DNA from: Clostridia bacterium
GTDB taxonomy: Bacteria > Bacillota > Clostridia > TANB77 > CAG-508
NCBI GenBank assembly: GCA_017404025.1
Contig: JAFRDD010000111.1
Span: 1-61,446 of the forward strand
DNA length: 61,446 nt
Reading direction: 5' to 3'
Part shown: positions 15,773 through 25,655 of the stretch, piece after piece
Layout of the letters: every line of letters begins with the position of its first letter
How positions within the stretch are numbered: the stretch's first letter is position 1
Made by a program: the position numbers and the translations under genes
Notes under the pieces: generated by a model
What the model saw: the letters and a program-made list of their open reading frames with translations, nothing else
What the model was told of the DNA's origin: nothing
The model's database searches: none

Positions 15773-17008
15773 ATGAAGAAATTTTCACAGTTAGTAAAAG
15801 AATCTAAACAACAGTTGTCTATTCAAGACGATTCTGTAAATTATCTTTCAGTCGGTGAAATTGAGAAGTATTTGGAACTCGGTAATAAGTTTCTTTCTGA
15901 CGAGACAAAGAAAATCTGTAAATGGCTTATAGATAATAATGACACTTATATCAAGAAGCTTTCAACAGGAGATTCTGATAATGCATTAGTAGATTTCTAT
16001 AATGCTGGTGTTCCTAAGGATTCTGACTTAAAAGACCTTTATAAAAATATTGGACTTGTTATTAAGTCAGGTCGTATTCTTGAAATTCCAACTTTCCAAA
16101 CAAGAAATCAGTTTGACCAAATCATCAATAAGAAAGCTTCTGTTGATGAGGTTGTCCTTGACCTTGAATCTGAGGCAGGAAGAAATGAAGTGGCAAAAAG
16201 ATATACTCCACTTGTTCATAAGATTGTAAACAGTTGGGTTGGAAAGACTGCATTTGATAAAGATGATCTTTTCTCATACGGTATGCGTGGTCTTACTTGG
16301 GCTATGAATCTATATGGTAAGAAGAGAGATAGACTTAAGGAGAAAGAAAAAGAAACTGGAGAAGAGATTGATGTTTCAAAGTATCGTTCTTATACATTTC
16401 TTCAGTTTGCAGCTCAGATGATTAGATATTCAATTCTTGATGCTGCAAGAAATGAATCACATCTTGTTAGAATTCCTATTTCTCGTCAAAAGAAAGAAAA
16501 GGATGAAAATGGTTACATTGCTAAATCTAATTCTGTTTCTGGTGATAAGAGAATGGGCAGCAAAGATGGTGGAGATGGGAAGAGCTTATTTGACCTTGTT
16601 GGAGGAATGGAAAATCCTGGCAAATCAATTGATAAGAAGGAGATTGAAGATTTGTGGGCAGAAATCATGTCAGAACTTGGAAAGAAGTTCAATGAACAGA
16701 CTATGGATATTTTCATGAATCACTTTGGGTTCGGATTGGCTCAAGGAGAAAAGAAAAAGTCAGGAAAAGAAATGGCTGCAAAATATGGTTATAGTTCACC
16801 TTCATCAATTACAGCAGAAGTAACTAAGGTACTTAACTTTATCAGAAAAGATAAAGATATGTATCAGAGATTCTGTGATATATTTGAACTTATGCAAGAA
16901 GCTAAACATGATGAGGATGAATATGAAACAGATGATGAACCAATCTATGTAAACAATAACCTCAAGAAGCAATTCGATGCCCTTAATGATATTGATGGTA
17001 ATGACTAA
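15773..17008 (+). CDS. Sigma-70 family RNA polymerase sigma factor 1
   Basis: 411 residues. Region 2 is visible at about 145-245: YTPLVHKIVNSWVG, the FDKDDLFSYGMRGLTWAMNL helix (the 'DLiQeG-iGL' motif), then FLQFAAQMIRYSILDAARN (region 2.3/2.4-like) followed by RIPISRQKKEK. Region 4 lies at about 310-365, with FMNHFGFG, GKEMAAKYGYSSPSSITAEV (helix-turn-helix) and KVLNFIRKD. The first ~120 residues are not sigma-like and begin MKKFSQLVKESK, resembling T4 capsid-targeting leaders. By family it directs host RNA polymerase to phage promoters. It has a class-1 promoter and shares a stop/start overlap with the next gene. Confidence 0.8.
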   Translation: MKKFSQLVKESKQQLSIQDDSVNYLSVGEIEKYLELGNKFLSDETKKICKWLIDNNDTYIKKLSTGDSDNALVDFYNAGVPKDSDLKDLYKNIGLVIKSGRILEIPTFQTRNQFDQIINKKASVDEVVLDLESEAGRNEVAKRYTPLVHKIVNSWVGKTAFDKDDLFSYGMRGLTWAMNLYGKKRDRLKEKEKETGEEIDVSKYRSYTFLQFAAQMIRYSILDAARNESHLVRIPISRQKKEKDENGYIAKSNSVSGDKRMGSKDGGDGKSLFDLVGGMENPGKSIDKKEIEDLWAEIMSELGKKFNEQTMDIFMNHFGFGLAQGEKKKSGKEMAAKYGYSSPSSITAEVTKVLNFIRKDKDMYQRFCDIFELMQEAKHDEDEYETDDEPIYVNNNLKKQFDALNDIDGND

Positions 17009-17526
17009 TGAAAAGCTTAAAACAGTTTATTAAAGAGGAATATGAAGCAAACAAGGTTGAAAACCTTAAACTTGTATTCAATGTAAAACCAGAAGAGTTT
17101 TACTTAAATGCCCCAGAAACATATTCAGAATCTGATATTCAAGTTTATATTGGAGATGTTCTTTTAAAAGAACTTCCTGCTGATAATGATAAATACAGCA
17201 AACTTCTTGGAAAGAATGTTGAAAATATAAATGATGCATATTTTGAATATGATAAGTTTGAACATATGCAAGATTCTGATATTGATGAATTCAATTTAGA
17301 ATGGGATCAATATTATGATGAAAAACATAATGAAGATAAACTTGATGTATACAAGATTACAAATCTTAGATATGTAATAATGTTTGATGAATTTGAAATT
17401 CTTGATGATTCTGATGATATAAGAAAAACATTAGATGAAGTATTTCATAAATTAGATTCAAGTAACATCAATAAGTATCCTGTAGAAATTGAATATGATT
17501 CAAAACAACTAGAATATAGTGAATAA
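17008..17526 (+). CDS. Acidic protein co-translated with sigma factor 1
   Basis: 172 residues, very acidic (LDDSDDIRKTLDEVFHKLD, then SDIDEFNLEWDQYYDEKHNE). It starts at the last base of the sigma factor stop (TAATG), so expression is coupled. No domain recognised. Its N-terminus, MKSLKQFIKEE, closely parallels the sigma factor's MKKFSQLVKES and the T4 internal-protein leader (MKTYQEFIAE), including an I-K-E that fits the (L/I)-X-E prohead protease site. It may be a head-packaged protein or a sigma partner; both are inferences. Confidence 0.6.
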   Translation: MKSLKQFIKEEYEANKVENLKLVFNVKPEEFYLNAPETYSESDIQVYIGDVLLKELPADNDKYSKLLGKNVENINDAYFEYDKFEHMQDSDIDEFNLEWDQYYDEKHNEDKLDVYKITNLRYVIMFDEFEILDDSDDIRKTLDEVFHKLDSSNINKYPVEIEYDSKQLEYSE

Positions 17527-17556
17527 GGTGGTTATTTTGAAAATAACCACCTTTTT
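17527..17556. terminator. Terminator overlapping the end of the second endonuclease-like gene
   Basis: Stem GGTGGTTATTTT / AAAATAACCACC with a tight loop, then TTTTT. It ends the sigma unit on the + strand. The minus-strand gene's last codons (for WLFSK and the stop) are read from the same hairpin. Confidence 0.8.
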
Positions 17557-18818
17557 AAATCATTTATATTAAAAAATTCAAACCAATTTAAATTATTTTC
17601 TTTTGCTTTATTTCTTTTATCTACATCTCTTGTAGTAAATGTAATAATTGCGTTATTATAGTATTTTGTATTTTTTTCTTTCCAAATGTTTATTAAATTA
17701 ATGCAATATTCATCTTCTTTATTATATGGTCTATTTCCATGAGTCCAATGATAATTACATTCTATATATGTATCAATAGACGGAATATAAAAATCACAAG
17801 TAAATGGATATTTTATACTTTTATATTGTCTTACTATATCAGGGTATTTTTCTTTTATTAAAATATAGCTTTCATCTTCTGTATTAGATACATTAAATGT
17901 ATGATTTTTCTTTTTAGTTTTATTTACTTTATCTTTAATTAATTGCGACTGTGAAGGGAATTCAAAACCATATTTTTTTAATGATGTTGCTTTTCTCTTT
18001 TCTTCTGCTTCTATAGTATGTGTTAATTTATGTTCACTTGGTATTTTCCAATTATGGTCTACTCCATAATGTTCTAAACATGTTTGTTTATATTTTTCTT
18101 GAAATTCTTTTACTTGAAATACATTTTCTACTCCATATTTTTCTAAACATGTTTGTTTAGCTTTATTTCTATTTGTATATGTTTCATTACCATATCTTTC
18201 TATTTTTGTTTGTCTTGATTTATCATTTACCCCAGGAATAAGCCATGAATATTCTACCCCATATTTTTTAATACATGTTTGCTTTATTTTATCTAATGCT
18301 TCTAATGAACATCCCCCATTTATTACTCCATATCTTTCAAGACATGTTTGTTTATTTTTTTCTCTATTAGTATATGTTTCATCACCATATTTTTCTAGTT
18401 TTGTTTGTTTTGTTTTTAATGGATTAACAAAATTTTCATCACCATATCTTTCTAATTTTGTTTGTTTTGTTTTTAACGGATTAACAAAATTTTCATCCCC
18501 ATATCTTTTTAATTTTGTTTCTTTTGATTTTTTATTACGTATTTTTGCTTTACAACTTATATTTGAACAACATATATCATAAGGATATTTTAAATTACCA
18601 TTATATTTTACTATATTTCCACATATTGGACAAATTGGAATAATTTCTATATTATGTATGATTCTTAAATATGATTCTTTTGGTGTATTTGTTACATTAT
18701 CAGAATATCGTTGTAATAAATAATCATTATATTTCAATGGCAATTTATTCCATTTTATTCCATTTTTCATTTTTTTAACATATTGTATTATTTCATATTC
18801 AAGTTCTATATTAATCAT
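17532..18818 (-). CDS. Homing-endonuclease-like protein with many tandem YG repeats
   Basis: 428 residues, related to the protein at 4375-5409. A zinc-finger-like CPICG and CCSNISC pair lies at about residues 57-85. About nine repeats of the type RYGDEN-KTKQT-LE, some only 19 residues long, follow. The C-terminal nuclease-like domain has YPFTCDFYI, YIECNYHW and TTRDVDKRN matching the other protein's YPYDSDFYI, YIDYNG and TDLDVRKRN. Codon use is extremely AT-rich. The gene is inserted, antisense, between two + strand units, and its 3' end runs into a terminator hairpin. Mobile nuclease behaviour is inferred from class; no cleavage site is known. Confidence 0.65.
   Translation of the reverse strand: MINIELEYEIIQYVKKMKNGIKWNKLPLKYNDYLLQRYSDNVTNTPKESYLRIIHNIEIIPICPICGNIVKYNGNLKYPYDICCSNISCKAKIRNKKSKETKLKRYGDENFVNPLKTKQTKLERYGDENFVNPLKTKQTKLEKYGDETYTNREKNKQTCLERYGVINGGCSLEALDKIKQTCIKKYGVEYSWLIPGVNDKSRQTKIERYGNETYTNRNKAKQTCLEKYGVENVFQVKEFQEKYKQTCLEHYGVDHNWKIPSEHKLTHTIEAEEKRKATSLKKYGFEFPSQSQLIKDKVNKTKKKNHTFNVSNTEDESYILIKEKYPDIVRQYKSIKYPFTCDFYIPSIDTYIECNYHWTHGNRPYNKEDEYCINLINIWKEKNTKYYNNAIITFTTRDVDKRNKAKENNLNWFEFFNINDLKRWLFSK
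18408..18535 (-). repeat. Tandem 57-bp repeats in the second endonuclease-like gene
   Basis: A 57-base unit (19 codons, encoding RYGDENFVNPLKTKQTKLE) occurs twice in direct succession with only a few changes: GGATTAACAA at 18421 recurs at 18478. More degenerate units continue through the rest of the array. Confidence 0.8.
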
Positions 18819-18890
18819 TATATCAATTATTATATTATTTAGTTAATAATAATATGACATACGGTAAAAATACACCAATAATCAAAAATA

Positions 18891-18900
18891 TTTATTTTTA
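18891..18900 (+). promoter_or_regulatory. Late promoter motif TTTATTTTTA (membrane protein)
   Basis: Exact motif copy only 13 bases before the ATG at 18914. If it acts as a promoter the transcript would have almost no leader. Confidence 0.45.
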
Positions 18901-18913
18901 ATAAAAAATTACA

Positions 18914-19747
18914 ATGAAATCAAAAATATATATTATATTATTTATTATATTATATGCAATTGTAGCATTTAGCTCATTTTTTCATAGTATTGAATTTTTT
19001 GCGTTAGCAAATCAGCAATGGATGGGTGTTATATTAGCATTAGCATTTGAAATAGGACAAGCAGCTGTTTTATTATCAATTTTAACAACTAATGAAAGAA
19101 AAAAAATAACTGCTTGGGTATTAATGTTTATCTTAACATTAGTACAAATTATTGGTAATGTATATAGTTCATATAAATATATTTTGACCAATTCATCTGA
19201 AAATTTACGATTTTTTAAAGAACCTATATTTATATGGACAGATTTACCAGATGCACAAACAACTGTTATTGTAACATATATAACATCAGCTATATTACCA
19301 TTATGTGCATTATTATTAACAGCAATGGTAACGGGTTTTTTAAATAAAAAAGATGAAGGAGAAGAGATAGAATATGTAGAGGAAGAGGAAGGAGATGAAG
19401 AACCAACTGAAGAAATAGAAGAACCTAAAGAAGAAATTATTTTAGAAGATACACCTTCTGAAGAAGCATTAAAAAAGTTTGAAGAAATTAAAAAAGAAAG
19501 AGAAAAGGAAGAACCTAAAATAACTATTGATGAAGAAACTGGTGAAATAACAGCTCCAATGGTTGGGTCTCATAAAAATTATTATATTCCACCAAAAACA
19601 GAAGTTGAAGAAATAAAAGGAACTGACCCAGATGGGGGTGTAATTGGAGAAGAAGGAGTTGATGGTATGGAAATTTTGAAAAAAACAGAAGAAAAACCAG
19701 TTGAAGAACATGAAGATAAAGAAAAATCCCATTTTATTAATATGTAA
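18914..19747 (+). CDS. Four-helix membrane protein with acidic C-terminal tail
   Basis: 277 residues. Hydrophobic segments lie at about 5-25, 38-58, 68-88 and 115-142; the remaining ~135 residues are almost entirely charged (EYVEEEEGDEEPTEEIEEP, then KKFEEIKKEREKEEPK). The tail probably faces the cytoplasm. No family recognised. It has a late-type motif and a bidirectional terminator, so it is a single-gene unit between two minus-strand regions. Late timing and topology would suit a lysis, membrane-remodelling or virion membrane role, but there is no direct evidence. Confidence 0.65.
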   Translation: MKSKIYIILFIILYAIVAFSSFFHSIEFFALANQQWMGVILALAFEIGQAAVLLSILTTNERKKITAWVLMFILTLVQIIGNVYSSYKYILTNSSENLRFFKEPIFIWTDLPDAQTTVIVTYITSAILPLCALLLTAMVTGFLNKKDEGEEIEYVEEEEGDEEPTEEIEEPKEEIILEDTPSEEALKKFEEIKKEREKEEPKITIDEETGEITAPMVGSHKNYYIPPKTEVEEIKGTDPDGGVIGEEGVDGMEILKKTEEKPVEEHEDKEKSHFINM

Positions 19748-19771
19748 TTATTGAACAATATATAAAAAAAT

Positions 19772-19803
19772 AAAGAGAGATTCATTTGAATCTCTCTTTT
19801 ATT
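19772..19803. terminator. Bidirectional terminator
   Basis: Fourteen-base perfect stem AAAGAGAGATTCAT / TTGAATCTCTCTTT type, nearly loopless in sequence, with T-tracts on both strands. It lies between the + gene ending at 19747 and the - gene ending at 19820. Confidence 0.8.
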
Positions 19804-19819
19804 ATGTATGTTATTTGAA

Positions 19820-22800
19820 TTAACCAGCAACTGCGACAGGAACTTCACCAAATACTGTTTCTGTAAGATTAATTGGATTAACCTTAGGTTCCTCAAGTCT
19901 TACATAGTAATTAGATGCCTTAGTAAATGTTGTAGCAGCATTTGAATTGAACTGTTCATATAAGTAATCACCACCTACCGTGATGTGACCAACATGACTT
20001 CCAATTGCAGCTAATTCAGCATCAGCAAGAACTGTTTCTGAACCTTCGTACTTAGCATTATTATCTTTCCAGAAGATATTTACTGTAGGAGTACCAGTAA
20101 CTGGAGCATAGTTAATTAACTTAGCACCAGCAGAAGGATTCTGATTTGTAATATCTTCTCTTGTGTATAATGTAGGAGTTATTACTGAACCATCCTGAGC
20201 ATATTCAATATAATATGGTAATTCAGCCTTAACAGCATCAGATACAGAAGTACCTAAACCAGCTGCAGCAACAATCTTATTGTAATCAGATAATGTAATT
20301 GTTGTGTAGTAATCATCTGAATGAAGTACTCTTTCTTCACTTACAGAAGCAGAAATATCAATCCATCTGAAGTAATTTTCAATATAACTCTGAACATCAA
20401 ATGCATCAGCAAAACCAGTATTTGAACTTGAAGCATCTTCAATTCTTGTTATATGAGCAGTTACGCTAAGTTCATTTTCACCATTACCGTTATTTATATA
20501 TGAGAAATGTTTATTCTCAACACTAAAGTACTTAGTAGATGCATCAGCTCTTGTAGAGATGAATAATAATGGAGCACTTCCAGTAATACCAGGACCAGCA
20601 ACATTTACAGTAGCAGTAGCACCAGAACCAGACTTAGTTAATGTATAATCACCAATCTTAATATTGTTCTTATCTAATGTACCACCTGTTGAGAATGGCT
20701 GACCGCTTGTATTAAGAGCAATTGCATCTTGTAAATTAAGTTCATAATGAACAGGACCCTTTTGATAAAGTCTGAACCAGAACTTATCAGCAGTATTTGT
20801 ATACTTATAATTTGTAGGATTAAATCCTTCACCTCTTCTGTAAGTTAATGTTGATACAGTTACATAATTTCCATTATAGAATTCATATAAACCATCATCA
20901 GTACCACCAACAGTATTCTTACCATTTCCATCTAATGCTAATGTTGTACCAAGAACAACGTCTCCAACAACTGTAGGGTCAAGTGGAATGAATGAATATG
21001 TTGAAGCATCAGAAGCATCAAATAATTCTACAAATATCTGATTGTCATCATTTGCAGCAGCCCAGCTATATAATGCATCGAATAATGCAACGCCTCTTGC
21101 ATGTGATAATGTTACATCTGAATACTGATGTTTATCAGCTGCAGCAACATTAGCATCATCTCCCCAAATTTGAGCATTAGCTTTAATTCTATCAGTAGGA
21201 AGTTCTCTTGCTTCAGCAGTTACAATACCATCTACTTCAACAACATTGTAAGCATATTGTGAATTAGAAATATAACTTAATCTATAAGGATTTTCTCCTG
21301 CATATGAAGATGGGAATACAGTTGTTCTGAAGTCTGCTGATGTAGGATCTGCAGTATTTTGATAGTCAGTATAGAACTTATTATATGTATAGTTGTATGC
21401 ATTTGTTCCAGGAGTACGTAAATCACCATATCTGAAAGCATTATCACTATCAATTGATAATTGAGTATCTGCATTAGCACTTGCTATAGAATCTTGGAAG
21501 TATGTCCAATATGAACTGAAATCTGTAAAGATATAGTTATTATCTAAGCTTCTGATTTGTTCATCTGTATATTCTTTAGCTTCTTCTAATGTATTCTCAA
21601 GGTCTGAAGCAATTTCACCAACCTTAGTATCAACGAATGCACCAACCCATTCTGTTGTAGCTACTTTATTTTCACCAGTTACAGCATGAATCTGAGTTGC
21701 ATCATAGCCAGAAATATAATAAAATGTATTAATACCATCTAATTGTGAAGAAGCTTGAATGTCTGCCCAAGTTCCTCTATTCTGATATGTATCAGTTGCT
21801 TCATTATATGTCCAGAATGTTGCAGTAGATTTTGTTAAAGCAGGAGTAAAATCACTTTGAAGAACATCATTGTCACCTAATGAGCTAATTTCAGCTCTTG
21901 ACATCTTAACATATTTGATATTCTGCTGGCCATCATTCTTTGCAGCTTCACCACCAGGAATCCAATAATACTGAACATTCTCTAACTGGTATCTATTATC
22001 AATATCAGTTTCAGATAATCTACCATAATCTTCAGCAGCAACACCAGCATCTCCTTCTCTGTAACGTTTGAATACAGGAGCATCAGGGTTTGTTGTATTA
22101 GCTTCATCAATTACATAATATGTAGTATATGATGTAAGAGCAGTTCCGGTAGGAACAGCTACAAGAGAATTCATATCTGCAGCTGTATATGTACCGAACC
22201 ATGTTACCCCAAATTCATCTATAAACTTAGAATTTATAGGAGTTCCTAATGAAGAAGTAACACCAGCAGTATAAGTTGTTGCATATACTGAAGCAGTATT
22301 TAACTTAACCTTAATGTTTACATCACCAACAAGATATGAGGTAGCTTCTTTTCTATTACCAGCATTGTTGATGTTCCAGTTTGGATGAGTAGAATCATAA
22401 GGATTATTAGGATCATCAGATTCACCTTGCTTTGTATCTGTGTTGGTCCAATGATATGTACCACCAACTAAATCAACCTTAGCAAATTCTGAACCTGTTG
22501 CCTGAATACTTCTTAATGTAGTTTCACCTTTTTCAAGTAATTCAGCATGAGTATGCAAATCATCAATTTGCATCTTATTACCTGCAATTGAGTAAGCAAT
22601 CTGAATACCTAAGTTTTCTTGGTCTCCCTGAATTACATACCAACCAACAACATCAGTGTCTTTAGGAGAATTCCAATTTTTAATTTCTCCGCCATTGTCA
22701 AGGTCAATCTGATTAGTATTCCAGTTAATAGGATATGAAACACCTCCAGTATTATAAGTATAAATGCTTCCGTTCCAATTAAGAACACCAGTTTCTTTTA

Positions 22801-24133
22801 CCTCTGCATATGTGAAATATGTTGTGGTGCCAAGTGAACCGTCTGATAATTTATCAAGTAAGTAAGCAACTTCCTTTAATGTATTGATACCATCAGCAAT
22901 GTTCATATTGTATGTTGAATCATACTGAGTATCTAATCTATAGAATTGAGGAAGAACACCGTATTCACCCTGTTGTGAAGTGTAATTGATAATTGAGTAA
23001 TCTGATGCAGGAGTAAATATTCCAGCAGCACTTCCACCAGGACCTAATAAAGAAACTAATTCAGCCTTTGTTAATTCATGATAAACAACATCACCTGTTC
23101 TTACAACTTCCTGAGGATTTTCATTTGTTGTATATGAAGAATTAGTTAAGTAAGCACCAATGAATATACCTGAATATGATACACCGTCTACCTGATGTTC
23201 TTTTGAATTATCAATTACATAATATGTATGAACACCACTGTTCTCTAAGTCAATAACTGTATGTGTAGTAGCAAAATCAGTATATTCATCTGCACTAAGA
23301 GCATTGATAAATGCAGATTCATCAACAGCAATTTCTTCAAAATTAATTGGTAAATAAGTAGCCTTGTAATCACCAAGTAAGTTATGATATAATCTATCAA
23401 TTTCACTTGCTGTATACTTCTTAGCAAAATTCATTGTATATGAATATGCTGAAGTCATGTAACTCCAAGTTAACTTATCATCAATTTCAATGTAGTTACC
23501 AACACGCTTTGAAACAATTTGACCAGTTGCTTCATTTTCAAAGTCATGCATTACTCCCCAGTGAGGAGTAATGGTAATACCTGATGATGCTAATGCCTTA
23601 CCATCTTTACGATATAATGCAGAATTAGTTACTAATGTTGTAGTTAAACTTGATTCCTCAGGCATGTCTAAAACATAAGGATTAGTTACTGTTCTTGAAA
23701 AACCAGTTGAAGGATCATAATCACCAACACCCTTTAAAGTGATTTCATTATTTAATGCCCACAAATCTTTACCATTATCATTGATTTGATATGGTCTTTG
23801 TGTACTATCTTCTTTAATAGGAGTTGCATCACCTTCACCGAGCATCTCATCTAAAGAATAGTTTGCATAGATCTTTGTAACAAGGTCTGTTGCAAGAGTA
23901 TCCTTTAATTCGCTAATATCATTTTCAATGGAACTAATTCTATTGATAGTTTGATTATAGGCAGTTGTACCAATACCAACATAGGTATTCATAGCAGGAA
24001 CATAAATCTGACTCTCATCTCCTATGAATATCAATGAGTTCTGATAGATCTCTTTTATCCTATCATCAATATCAACACCATGTCTAACATATGAAATAAG
24101 TTTCTTAGCAATATTTACATTTAAATTAGCCAT
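19820..24133 (-). CDS. Large tail-appendage / fibre protein (1437 aa)
   Basis: The N-terminal ~100 residues (LIFIGDESQIYVPAMNTYVG, then a coiled coil INRISSIENDISELKD) look like an attachment module. The rest is low-charge, Thr/Tyr/Asn/Ser-rich and beta-like, as in phage fibres, with no catalytic domain I recognise. Repeating phrases such as 'YYVID', 'TYYV' and 'YWTN' fit beta-solenoid or stacked-strand modules. It has its own TTTATTTTTA motif, ends the minus-strand appendage operon, and is probably a receptor- or glycan-contacting component. The exact role is unproven. Confidence 0.65.
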   Translation of the reverse strand: MANLNVNIAKKLISYVRHGVDIDDRIKEIYQNSLIFIGDESQIYVPAMNTYVGIGTTAYNQTINRISSIENDISELKDTLATDLVTKIYANYSLDEMLGEGDATPIKEDSTQRPYQINDNGKDLWALNNEITLKGVGDYDPSTGFSRTVTNPYVLDMPEESSLTTTLVTNSALYRKDGKALASSGITITPHWGVMHDFENEATGQIVSKRVGNYIEIDDKLTWSYMTSAYSYTMNFAKKYTASEIDRLYHNLLGDYKATYLPINFEEIAVDESAFINALSADEYTDFATTHTVIDLENSGVHTYYVIDNSKEHQVDGVSYSGIFIGAYLTNSSYTTNENPQEVVRTGDVVYHELTKAELVSLLGPGGSAAGIFTPASDYSIINYTSQQGEYGVLPQFYRLDTQYDSTYNMNIADGINTLKEVAYLLDKLSDGSLGTTTYFTYAEVKETGVLNWNGSIYTYNTGGVSYPINWNTNQIDLDNGGEIKNWNSPKDTDVVGWYVIQGDQENLGIQIAYSIAGNKMQIDDLHTHAELLEKGETTLRSIQATGSEFAKVDLVGGTYHWTNTDTKQGESDDPNNPYDSTHPNWNINNAGNRKEATSYLVGDVNIKVKLNTASVYATTYTAGVTSSLGTPINSKFIDEFGVTWFGTYTAADMNSLVAVPTGTALTSYTTYYVIDEANTTNPDAPVFKRYREGDAGVAAEDYGRLSETDIDNRYQLENVQYYWIPGGEAAKNDGQQNIKYVKMSRAEISSLGDNDVLQSDFTPALTKSTATFWTYNEATDTYQNRGTWADIQASSQLDGINTFYYISGYDATQIHAVTGENKVATTEWVGAFVDTKVGEIASDLENTLEEAKEYTDEQIRSLDNNYIFTDFSSYWTYFQDSIASANADTQLSIDSDNAFRYGDLRTPGTNAYNYTYNKFYTDYQNTADPTSADFRTTVFPSSYAGENPYRLSYISNSQYAYNVVEVDGIVTAEARELPTDRIKANAQIWGDDANVAAADKHQYSDVTLSHARGVALFDALYSWAAANDDNQIFVELFDASDASTYSFIPLDPTVVGDVVLGTTLALDGNGKNTVGGTDDGLYEFYNGNYVTVSTLTYRRGEGFNPTNYKYTNTADKFWFRLYQKGPVHYELNLQDAIALNTSGQPFSTGGTLDKNNIKIGDYTLTKSGSGATATVNVAGPGITGSAPLLFISTRADASTKYFSVENKHFSYINNGNGENELSVTAHITRIEDASSSNTGFADAFDVQSYIENYFRWIDISASVSEERVLHSDDYYTTITLSDYNKIVAAAGLGTSVSDAVKAELPYYIEYAQDGSVITPTLYTREDITNQNPSAGAKLINYAPVTGTPTVNIFWKDNNAKYEGSETVLADAELAAIGSHVGHITVGGDYLYEQFNSNAATTFTKASNYYVRLEEPKVNPINLTETVFGEVPVAVAG

Positions 24134-24176
24134 TTGTTAAATTAATTTATTTATATTTTTTAATTTCTTATATAGT

Positions 24177-24186
24177 TAAAAATAAA
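24177..24186 (-). promoter_or_regulatory. Late promoter motif (1437-aa fibre)
   Basis: TTTATTTTTA on the minus strand, 43 bases upstream of the fibre start and just past the preceding stop codon. Confidence 0.5.
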
Positions 24187-24193
24187 CTTAAAT

Positions 24194-25639
24194 TTAGTCG
24201 TCATTAGTAATAAATTCAGGTTTAAATGCATATGAAAATGCATTATATAATGAATAAGTAGTAATTATGCCATCTTTATTTATTAATCCATCCTCTTCAG
24301 CAATATCTGCTTCATCAATTTCAAGAACCATTGTTCTTCTGTTTGTTCCATCATTTATAAATGGTTCTAATTCTAATTTTGCATATGTTGTTCCATTAGT
24401 TCTTGTGTACAATCTGAATAATGCATTATCTGCAGATTCTTGTGCGATATATGCCTGTGCACTGATTTCTTCCAGTGATTTATAAAAACCTGTTGAATTT
24501 ACTTCAGGAGTATATGTATAATATTGTAATCCTGAATCTGGTCTATATACATCAGGAAGTGGAATACCTGATAAATTATCTGGTCTAATTGAATATACCT
24601 GAATAGCATGTGAATCTTGATTAAGTAGTTCAATTTCCTCTTGAGTAAGATATGAAAAATATGAATATGAATGTGGAACACCAATTGTAATAACAGATTC
24701 ATATGCCATTTCATAAGCAGCCATTGCAAGTCCATCAGTCTCAGAAGCAGCAATATAAGCAGTATAAGCTAAATCATAAGCAGTATATGAAGTAACATAT
24801 GCAACATATGATTGTTGATTTGCAGATGTTACAGATTGTCTAAGTCTAGACATTTCTTCATTAGTAGCTTCTGCAAATGCATAATAGTCTCTTTGTGTTT
24901 CTAATAAGCCAGTATATGAATATGAATCTTCAGATTCATTATATATTGCATATCCAACAACATCATCTAATCTATTTACTCTTTCAGTTAAATATGCTGA
25001 ATCCATTATCTCAGAAGGCAATGAATTAATCCAATTTGAAATCTTTTCAAGATCATTGAATCTTTCATCTGCATTCTTTATAACTTTATCTTGTATTTCT
25101 TCAATTGCTATTTGATGAGCAATTCTTTGTGTATCATCCTTTCTGTAATAATTGTTTATAAGAGTATCTGCTATATCTTCTACTCTTGTTATTGTAGCAT
25201 ATTTTGAATCTGCTACTTCTTCAGATAATATATCATATGCAGAAATTACATTATATGAATCTATAGATATATGTTCACCGGGTTGAAGTGGTTTTTGATA
25301 TTGGGCAAGTATTTCGTCAAGTTGACTTTGTGTTACATAAGTAGCAAGAATTGTATCAATATTTTCATTTATTTGATTTATCTGATTATGAACCCACTCA
25401 TAGTCTGACAATTCTCCTAAATGGTCAATTGCTTCTAAAAGTTCTTCAGTATTATTAATGTATGCATTAGCAACAGCAAGCCAAGCACCATTCCAATCAA
25501 TATCAATGGAGTCAAGTAATTTATAATCTTGTCCGTTTTTCTGATTTAACTTACTAACTATCTGGAGGCCAATATAAGAACCAGCCTCATCATATTTCTT
25601 TACATTAGTAAATCTTTCACTATATGATAATTTTGCCAT
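24194..25639 (-). CDS. Tail-appendage protein with coiled-coil regions (481 aa)
   Basis: Predominantly helical: NQINQINENIDTILATYVTQ and WINSLPSEIMDSAYLTERVN suggest coiled-coil shafts. An Ala/Tyr-rich heptad-like stretch lies near residues 275-325 (YVTSYTAYDLAYTAYIAASE). The C-terminus is short and beta-like. No enzyme motif. It lies 16 bases downstream of the gene at 25656, in the same minus-strand operon as other small appendage proteins; the tail-fibre shaft role is inferred from context and composition. Confidence 0.6.
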   Translation of the reverse strand: MAKLSYSERFTNVKKYDEAGSYIGLQIVSKLNQKNGQDYKLLDSIDIDWNGAWLAVANAYINNTEELLEAIDHLGELSDYEWVHNQINQINENIDTILATYVTQSQLDEILAQYQKPLQPGEHISIDSYNVISAYDILSEEVADSKYATITRVEDIADTLINNYYRKDDTQRIAHQIAIEEIQDKVIKNADERFNDLEKISNWINSLPSEIMDSAYLTERVNRLDDVVGYAIYNESEDSYSYTGLLETQRDYYAFAEATNEEMSRLRQSVTSANQQSYVAYVTSYTAYDLAYTAYIAASETDGLAMAAYEMAYESVITIGVPHSYSYFSYLTQEEIELLNQDSHAIQVYSIRPDNLSGIPLPDVYRPDSGLQYYTYTPEVNSTGFYKSLEEISAQAYIAQESADNALFRLYTRTNGTTYAKLELEPFINDGTNRRTMVLEIDEADIAEEDGLINKDGIITTYSLYNAFSYAFKPEFITNDD

Positions 25640-25655
25640 TTAGTTATATAAGTTT

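Noticed and set aside
18100-18540. Regularly spaced repeats that could suggest a CRISPR array
   Set aside because: The repeats are in frame, vary in length (19 to ~40 codons) and code for KYG-K-QT protein units of the endonuclease-like gene; no conserved repeat-spacer structure.
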